64,000 bases of DNA from Symsagittifera roscoffensis (Eukaryota > Xenacoelomorpha > Acoela > Convolutidae), in contig NC_087065.1 of assembly GCF_963678635.1 (NCBI RefSeq), positions 45,820,381 through 45,884,380 of the forward strand, written 5' to 3'. Shown here in pieces: positions 57,041-64,000 of the stretch; positions within the stretch are counted from its first letter, which is position 1; each line of letters opens with the position of its first letter. Made by a program: the position numbers and the translations under genes. The notes below the pieces were generated by a model that was not told the DNA's origin, did no database searches, and saw nothing but the letters and a program-made list of their open reading frames with translations.

Positions 57041-59265
57041 ACTTGGATAAATTTTTAGCAAGCCCGCTCCGAGTGCTCATGGATGAATAATATTCCATTA
57101 TATTATCATTTTATTGTCCTAATCTATAAATTCACAAAAAAAATTATAACAATAATTTTAATTCCAATTTTTTTGTGTATCAATAGAACCCAATATATTT
57201 GATCGGTTATAACGGATTTTTGTAGAAATATTTTTGATAAAACTTAGAAAGATGTTTTAAAATTATCTCAATTCTTGTTCCTGTTTAATTCACTTGCTAC
57301 TTTTTAGGTTAGATAACTTTTCACATTTCACATTAGATTTTTACTATTTTTAACTTTTCTCATTTTTTTTCATTTCATGGCAGTTTAAAGTTTTGAATAT
57401 TTTATGTTATTAGACTCAACATTCCCCCAATTTCCTCTTCCCGTTCAATTCACCCTATCCTACGTTCAATTCACCAGCTCAGTAAAAGCAAAAATAAACA
57501 TTTTTGGAACTAAGCAGAAAATGGATTAGAATCTATTATAATGGGCTATCTAGACAAAAGTAATCGATTTCAGTGTCAATCCAGACAAAAGTAATCAGTT
57601 TCAATAGCTTATAAGGAAGTATCATGGATTACAATGGGTTTCTCCCAAAAATAATCAAAAATATGACAATAAAATTATTTTCGTGGCTTGAACTTATGAG
57701 ACTGCTTCTATCAAGCTTTCATAGTCCGACTGCTCTTTAACGTGTCAGATATATTTTTAGTCTTTTCGGGAATATTTTCTCCCACATGCAATTTCAAGTA
57801 AAAAGTGATATATTTGCGCCTATCAAATAGATTTGCGAATCAATTGGCTCAGAGAAGGTCAGTTCGCTATAATAATAGAAGGAGAGTAATTTGTCAACTA
57901 GAAAGTTGGAATGTTTGGGCAAATTTATTGTCCCAAAATGACAGATTTAAACTCACGCATGATTTTAGAAAAATTGAGTTAAAATAAAATTTAATAAGTT
58001 TGCAGAAAAAATTTCGCAAAAAAGTTCAGTGAAAATTTGAAGTTTACTGGAAAAAAAAAACACGAAGAACAAATATCAATTTTGTATCAAGGCAAAACCG
58101 AAAAATTTAAGGCAGCCGTTTTTCAATCTCAGATTTTTTTCATTTTTTTTTTCGTTTTAAGCTTAATATAATTCGGTTTTGTTTAGAACAATTTAGGCAG
58201 CCGAATAATTTAACATATCTCTTCTTTATGCATCGATGCCATAGATAAATTCTTGAAACCACTTAACAGTTGTCTGAAAGTTTAACAGTAACATTCAATT
58301 TTTAAAGCTTAACAGTTTTACCAGAAAAAATTGTGGGTGGAAAATCTTTTGATATTTGAGCTTTGAAAATCAACACCATGTTTTCCGTTTGTACTTTTTG
58401 ATTAAAACTATGATTTCAATCGCCAAAGTCGGTCTGACAGAAGAAAATTTGAGCAATTATTTGGACATTGTATTAGCTACTAGGGTCAAACATAGCCAAA
58501 AACAGTAGTAGAAAAGCCATTGAACCGAAATGAGAAAGCCAAATTGAGAAAGCTGGATCAATGTGTAAACTTTTGACTCAATTGGAAAAGACATTTTTAG
58601 ATCTAAAACTAATTTACTTGATTTGTATCGCTAACAACTTCTGGGAGTTTTTCCGCAAAAAAACGTGAAAACATTAAGTATGATCTAAAATAAGTGTCTT
58701 TGCGGCGCTCCATGACATTTAATAAAACGGAAGGAAGCTAATTAATCAAGGTTTAGAAGTTCAAATATAATTGATGGAAAATTTTTGTGTACACTGAATT
58801 TTATGTGATAATTTTTGTTTGTCGGTATGCAGCGATGGAAAAAAGAGAATTATCATCCAAAGTTTACCAAAACATACTGCCAAAAAGTGAGTTATGGCTC
58901 CTGATAAACGGTATGATTTAAAGATTCAATCTACACTGATACCAAATTTGAACTGGACAATTCTACAATACAATTTCTTGGAAATTTTAGATATGTATAC
59001 GAAAAAGAATTCCAATCGGGAACTTTGTTTTATCCCAGCAGATTCATTATTTTTCTAAAGAATTGCAAAAAGTTTTACTGCCGCATGTTTCAAAAATTGA
59101 TAAAACTACCAGTTTTATTATTTATCTGAAAATTAGACTCGCATTGAATTTTTCAGTCAACGATGCAAAAACGCTTCGTTTGCTCAAACAGTTTGGCAGA
59201 AGTATGCGAATCGCTCGTTTGAAAAACTTGGAGGCGAACTTTTTGCAACTTTCTGTAAATAACAT
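57041..59265. other. Intergenic or intronic stretch, nothing recognised
   Basis: AT-rich DNA with short frames only. On the - strand an AATAAA at 59119-59114 lies about 150 bases past the EHD-like stop and is a candidate poly(A) signal for that gene. Confidence 0.45.
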
Positions 59266-59505
59266 TTAGAGTTTTTTGTCGAGGTCGAGTGAAAATGAGG
59301 GTTTGTAGGGAACATCGTCCAGTAAATGTCTCATTTTGCGCACATGATCTTCGACTATTTCTGGGATCTCTCTGTAGATCATCTTTTCGATGTCTTGCAG
59401 CATGCTGGTGGATGGGAGGAGGAGGGAGCTGATGTCAACTTCAGTCAGTCTCTGATGAACTATGTCGATGGGAGGAAACTCACTGAAGGGGCGTCTGCAG
59501 AGTTC
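59266..59505 (-). CDS. EHD-like last exon
   Basis: The acceptor GCTGCCGCGCAG precedes ELCRRPFSEFPPIDIVHQRL. 79 codons end FSLDLDKKL and TAA. Higher GC than flanks. Confidence 0.82.
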   Translation of the reverse strand, partial: ELCRRPFSEFPPIDIVHQRLTEVDISSLLLPSTSMLQDIEKMIYREIPEIVEDHVRKMRHLLDDVPYKPSFSLDLDKKL

Positions 59506-61028
59506 CTGCGCGGCAGCGAAAATTTTACTAAAAAAGTTAAATTGTCTTCTATTTTTGTTTAAGAAACACTGAGAAAAATATCAAAATATGGAGCTATTTG
59601 TTACGCAAACAAATAAACTTTTTGATTACGCTCTATCTTCTGTTGTGAATGATTTCACTGCTATTGCAGATCATAGGGATCGAGTTTTTTTGGCAAATTC
59701 AAGTTCTTTACCTGAATAAAAGTCCAAAAATATTTTCTACACCGCACGCGAATTTTTGAAAAAGAAAGAAGCAAAAATTGAAGTTTTGTCAAAAAATTGC
59801 GTTTCTGGCGTATGGTCACTGTTAAATTGAGTACCTTTAGATGACCTCAATGCGCCCCTAGCCCCTATTCAAATCCGCTGTAGGCCATGCTTGCAATATT
59901 TTGTGTTATATTCAGAACGCAACTTCCGGATAATCGTTTTTTAATAGTCAAGTTATAAAACCATCGTTTATAGGTCTTGGAAACTAAATTTTCAAAAGTT
60001 AAACTCAAATGTATACGATGATGTTGAGGTACTTGAGATGTTTGAGGATGAGTTGTTTTCTGAAGTAGGTTCTTTTGGCGACGATCAGTCTGACTATGAA
60101 GCTGAGAGTGACCAGTTGCTTGCCCCTTAGCACCAGTGCATCAGCCACGTGCAACACTTTGTGTCTCTGCATGTTACACACATCATTGAAGATTTCCGCA
60201 TGCCACTGTAACAGGGAATATTTTAAAACCTCAAACGTTTCCAATCCTAGTAGTTGTCCGCTAATTTTTTTCCAAAAGATGTCTAAAAAGACAGTTGTAA
60301 AAAGCACATAAAGCACTTTCATAATCAACTTAGCATGTGAAACTATTTGCACTTTTCGAAAACTTGGCTCAAGCCTGGATACTGCTGCCGCTATTGTATT
60401 ATTCATAGTAGTTACTGCCTTTCCCTCAGTGCTGGTTGCCAAATGTTTGCAAAATGTCCCTCTTTCCCTTTGGTACTATTTTAAAACATACCTTTATGGC
60501 CGATCAGCCTCAAACTTTGTCTTGATGTGGCTTCATTGATTTGTTAGTCAAAGGTTTTCAAAAACGGTCTATAAGTGGTGCTTAATTTTTTTTGTTAAAC
60601 TGGGGTTTTGATACTGTTTTGGGAGAAAAAAGTTTCACAAAATTACATAGTTCGTGAACCACAAAGCATTTTAAAAACCACCAACCTCCCGTCAAAAAAT
60701 CCTGCATACCTCCACTAACTTTTTCATAAGGAATTTGGGCTGTCTGCTAAATAAAATCAGGAAACCGTGGCTTTTAATAAATTGTATAGACAGAGTTGCA
60801 CCAACAACAAAATCTTAGTCTCGCAGTAGCTTACATGGTCAACTAAATCTTTGTCTCTGCCAGGTGGCAAGTCAGCATTCAGGAACGTGCCAATGAAAAC
60901 TGAAGGGCTGAGCCATGACTCGCTTAGTTTGGAGAAGCACAGGGCCACTCTGTGTTTCAACACTGCTGCTTGTTTGGCGTCCAATGACTCACACTTTGTC
61001 AGAATTATGGCAACTTTTTTCTCGTCGC
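59266..61028 (-). CDS. EHD/sarcalumenin-like dynamin-family GTPase, three 3' exons
   Basis: Exons 61028-60835, 60205-60017 and 59505-59266 join in phase with GT-AG borders and end at TAA 59268-59266. The joined part gives VAIILTKC with a G4-like TKCE, then SPSVFIGTF, which matches the NKAD...VYIGSF segment of EHD GTPases. The helical stretch LVLRGKQLVTLSFIVRLIVA...RKQLILKHL matches the EHD KRARLAKVHAYIISYL region, and EFPP...REIPEIV matches the DFP...IS.LM end. EHD proteins tubulate membranes in endocytic recycling; sarcalumenin is the EH-less luminal relative. This protein ends about 60 residues after the DFP-like motif without an EH domain, which favours a sarcalumenin-like or divergent member. 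The P-loop exons must lie beyond 61028 and were not found in the window. The family call rests on my reading of motif order. Confidence 0.75.
59506..60016 (-). other. EHD-like intron with traces of a decayed MITE
   Basis: Around 59700-59885, a CCTTTAGATGACCTCAATGC stretch and CAAATCCGCTGTAG suggest a strongly decayed hAT MITE right end. Confidence 0.35.
60017..60205 (-). CDS. EHD-like penultimate exon
   Basis: The acceptor TTCCCTGTTACAG precedes WHAEIFNDVCNMQRHKVLHV. 63 codons, phase 0 at both ends, donor GTATAC. The helical middle matches the segment after the GTPase core in EHD proteins. Confidence 0.82.
60206..60834 (-). other. EHD-like intron, nothing else seen
   Basis: AT-rich, no repeats recognised. 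Confidence 0.5.
60835..61028 (-). CDS. EHD-like exon with G4-type motif
   Basis: The acceptor TTTATTTTTTGCAG precedes DEKKVAIILTKCESLDAKQA, and the exon ends RDKDLVDH at GTAAGC in phase 0. It enters in phase 1. Its first third is the source, or a relative, of the pseudo-exons at 10719, 14970 and 19220. Confidence 0.82.
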
Positions 61029-61098
61029 CTGCAAAAAATAAACGCCGAATACCTTTTCAACAAACCCAAGATATTGAGTTTGAAGCTTCATGCATAAT

Positions 61099-61522
61099 TG
61101 GGGCGGATCTAGGATTTTCTCGAAGGGGATTTTCAAAAAACAAATCCGAAAGTTATGTCGCTCTTTTTTTAGGTCGACCAAATTGATTTTCTGAGCTATA
61201 CTAAATCAGTAAGAAAAAAACGGGCACCATGCAAACTTTCTGTGCACCATGCAAATTTTTGAAAAAAAAAACGGGATAAAAAAGCGTTTTAAGGCACTTT
61301 TTGGAAAATTCTGACCAAATGAATGCGTATTTTTGGCGTGCTACTCCTTCAAAATTAGTATATAGTGGCGCGAAAGGCTCCTTTAAAAAAAATCAGTCGG
61401 TCGAAAATGGATATCACAAAATAATGTAAAGGGGGAACGTTTAAGTCGACAGGGGGTCGAATTCCTGAAGAAAAGAGGCGTCCGCAACCTCCCCCCCCCT
61501 CGCCTCATAAAATCCACTACAG
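61099..61522 (+). mobile_element. hAT MITE with target duplication TGCATAAT/G
   Basis: TGGGGCGGATCTAGGATTTT at left and the decayed AAATCCACTACAG at right are flanked by TGCATAAT (61091-61098) and TGCATAAG (61523-61530). The insertion lies in the intron upstream of the EHD-like exon. The tandem units keep the unoccupied site. Confidence 0.85.
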
Positions 61523-62652
61523 TGCATAAGATAGTTTGCGAGTTGCGCGGTAAAGATAATCGTGGAGATGACTTTCTGATTCTTTGGATTTAAAAGTTTT
61601 GTCTTAGATTTTTGTCCGAATTGAAACAAGTATTTCAATTGTGACTACAATCACTGAAGTTACGGCGTCTAAAAATTGACTATTTGATTATTATGGGAAA
61701 ATTCACGCGCATTTTTTTTGTGAAAATAATGCGTAAGCGGAGATTTAATTAGTTTTAGAAATAGTTCAAAATTCGGTTGAAGCATGCTGTTTGGTCTATT
61801 TAATATTTTGCTGTATGCAAATATTTTAACTTTAAATTTATAGTTAAGACAGCGTGTGGGGTGATACGAGCAGTCCTTTTCTCCCGACTTTCGAAGAAAG
61901 TGACGGAATAATTGTCCTCGGGTGATTTTTTCTCCAGACAAATTTGAATAAAAAAAATTTAGTCGGCCGAAAATGGATATCACAAAATAATGTAAAGGGG
62001 GAACATTTAAGTCAACAGGGGTTCGAAATCCTGAAGAAAAGAGGCGTTTGCAACCTCCCCCCCCCCCCCCTCTCGCCTCATAAAACCCGCTACTGTGCAT
62101 AACATAGTTTGCGAGTTGCGCGGTAAAGATAATCGTGAAGATGACTTTCTGATTCTTTGGATTTACAAGTTTTGTCTTAAATTTTCTCCAAATTGAAACA
62201 AATATTTCAATTGTGACTACAATCACTGAAGTTACGGCGTCTAAAAACTGCCTATTTGATTATTATGGGAAAATTCACGCGCATTTTTTTTTGTGAAAAT
62301 AATGCGTAAGCGGAGATTTAATTAGTTTTAGAAATAATTCAAAATTCGGTTGAAGCATGCTGTTTGGTCTATTTAATACTTTGGTTATGCAAATATTTTA
62401 ACTTTGTATTTATAATTAAGCGTGTGGGGTAATGGTTTTCAAAAAAAACATCAATTAAAAGTTTTTGCGATTTTGTCATTTTTTTTCTAAATTTTCATCA
62501 ATTACTTTAATTTAAACTACTTCATTGAAATTAAAAAAAAGTAGAAACATTCAGAGTTTTGCCCTGATACGAGCAGTCCTTTTCTTCCGACTTTCGAAGA
62601 AAGTGACTGAATAATTGTCCTCGGGGTGATTTTTTCTCCAGATAAATTTGAA
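61395..62652. repeat. Tandem duplication, about 570-bp unit, two copies
   Basis: AGTCGGTCGAAAATGGATAT at 61395 recurs at 61961 (as AGTCGGCCGA...) with the following 450 bp nearly unchanged. The duplicated piece starts inside the MITE and includes its right end and the flanking intron. The second copy has about 130 extra bases before the shared GATACGAGCAGTCC block (61865, 62566). Confidence 0.85.
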
Positions 62653-62781
62653 GAAAAAAAATAATTTGATCGTTGTCCTAATTTGTTTCGTGCTGTTAAC
62701 GCGTAAACGGTGGTTTCATCCGTATTAGAAATCATTTTCGGCATGCTCTTTGGTCTATTTAATACTTCGCTATTTGCGGAA

Positions 62782-63356
62782 GGTAATTTCCCGAATAGCA
62801 CAATTCCCAAATGGCATAAAAACATACTATTTCCCAAATGGCAGAAACAATTTCAAAAATTAGGTGAAAACTTTGAGGCGTGAGAAATTTAGAACTTTTC
62901 GGACAGTTTTCATTCCTTATTTGGTTCACTTTTTAACAAATTACTAATCACTCATCAGCATTTATTTTAAGTGGAACTATCAGATTCTACAAAATGAGCA
63001 AAACTGAAATTTTTAAAAAGGGACGGGGTTGCAATTTGTATTATGATTGATAATTTTTGTAAAGAAAATCGAAGCTCCAATCAAAAACTTTTTTATCTTG
63101 GTACTGAAGCTGATTGCTTGACATCGACGTTTATTGCGATAGTGTCGCAGAAAACTGCTAAGACTTGTAAAATTTAAAACCAATTTGTTTCTTTCTTTCT
63201 GTTGAAAATTCCGGTTGTATTATTTTCAAGTTATTTTTAATCTTACTGCCACTGACAAAAGTTATTGCCATTTGGGAAGTTTACAAATTTTATGCCATTT
63301 GAGTTTTTTCGAAATTTATGCTATTTGGGAATTCTGCCATTTGAGACGTAATTTAC
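62782..63356. mobile_element. Foldback MITE, second copy
   Basis: GGTAATTTCCCGAATAGCAC at left and the inverse of GGGAATTCTGCCATTTGAGA near the right end belong to the family at 51155-51590. Repeated CCCAAATGGCA units occur in both arms. No target duplication was seen. Confidence 0.7.
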
Positions 63357-64000
63357 AAAAATATATCACTTTGTGCTTAACAGCAAGTGGGGTGAGAATT
63401 TTTTGAAGTTTGTTCAGTTTTTTAGAAATTTCCATCAATTATTTTTGTTTAAATTTACTCCATAGAACTACAAATCGCACTACCAAATCGTTTCAAATTG
63501 AACTGAGGCAAGCTAATCGGTCTTATCATTTCCATACAAGTTTTAAATCTTAGCACCTAAAACTTGTTATTATCAGCCTGACTTTCATATAGTTTGTCAA
63601 TATTTCTTATACGAAAAACGGAAAACCATTGGAGACCAATTAAAGAGCAGTCGGAACATTCAGGGCTTTGTTTTCAGATATTTATACACGAACGGGATAA
63701 ATGCATGCAACGAATTTTTGCTAGGATTCATACTCAACGTGATATGGCAAAAATAGACGCAATGTTGATCAAATTTCAGACCAAGTGTCAGGAAATTGGG
63801 CTAATTCATTTCCTTTTATAGTAATTTGAGGACGAGAATCGGAATCCAATTGAAGAAAGGGCTCAATCAGAAAAAAAAGCCTCGCGAGAACAAAGTTAAT
63901 TTTTTCTACAAGTTTTTTTCTGCTTAATTCCTTTCATGTTAAATATTAAAACCTAAATTTTGGTTTTTTTGAACCTAAAATTCAAGATGGTTTTTTGAAC
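63357..64000. other. Right edge of window, nothing recognised
   Basis: AT-rich DNA with one short + frame at 63594-63821 whose translation matches nothing I know. It should be in an intron or upstream region of the EHD-like gene. Confidence 0.4.

Noticed and set aside
57805-57987. Possible HCN C-terminal exon
   Set aside because: The translation has none of the cyclic-nucleotide-binding landmarks (phosphate-binding cassette FGE..L) and no matching acceptor phase.
63594-63821. 75-codon frame as an upstream EHD-like exon
   Set aside because: It is on the wrong strand and has no P-loop or DxxG motif.
1-64000. CRISPR arrays, tRNA, rRNA or bacterial operon features
   Set aside because: Spliced genes, LTR elements and composition are those of an animal nuclear genome. 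No cloverleaf or regular spacer array was seen.

Overview
The window is AT-rich nuclear DNA from an animal, most likely an invertebrate. It has multi-exon genes with GT-AG introns of up to about 20 kb, Mag-like Ty3/gypsy retrotransposons primed by a serine tRNA, and hAT-type MITEs with 8-bp target duplications. The sequence alone does not settle the phylum.

Two host genes are visible. The main one, on the + strand, is an HCN/Ih-type hyperpolarization-activated cation channel. Nine exons from 5068 to 55874 join with consistent phases into 670 codons: a low-complexity N-terminus, the HCN domain, S1-S6, a GYG pore and the start of the C-linker. The cyclic-nucleotide-binding domain is not found in the window. 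The second gene, on the - strand, is the 3' part of an EHD/sarcalumenin-like dynamin-family GTPase, with three exons between 61028 and 59266. It either lies downstream of a truncated HCN gene or is nested in a large HCN intron.

Most of the rest is mobile or repeated DNA in the HCN introns. At 1-2148 (- strand) is the 5' end of an intact-looking Mag-like element that runs off the window. Intron 1 holds three head-to-tail copies of a 4.25-kb non-coding unit (7520-20273). Each copy carries an hAT MITE and a decayed piece of an EHD-like exon. Intron 4 holds two LTR elements. One is a 9.7-kb - strand element (27442-37122) that encodes Gag and protease only, linked by a textbook -1 frameshift site, and has no visible reverse transcriptase or integrase. 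The other is a 6-kb + strand Mag-like element (41462-47534) that is broken by several stops although its LTRs are about 99% identical. hAT MITEs with target duplications, a foldback MITE family, tandem duplications and a miRNA-like hairpin make up most of the remainder. A 200-N assembly gap lies at 56669-56868.

The most unusual objects are the Gag-protease-only element with its 3-kb leader packed with one 6-base motif, and the tandem array that carries pieces of the neighbouring GTPase gene inside an HCN intron.
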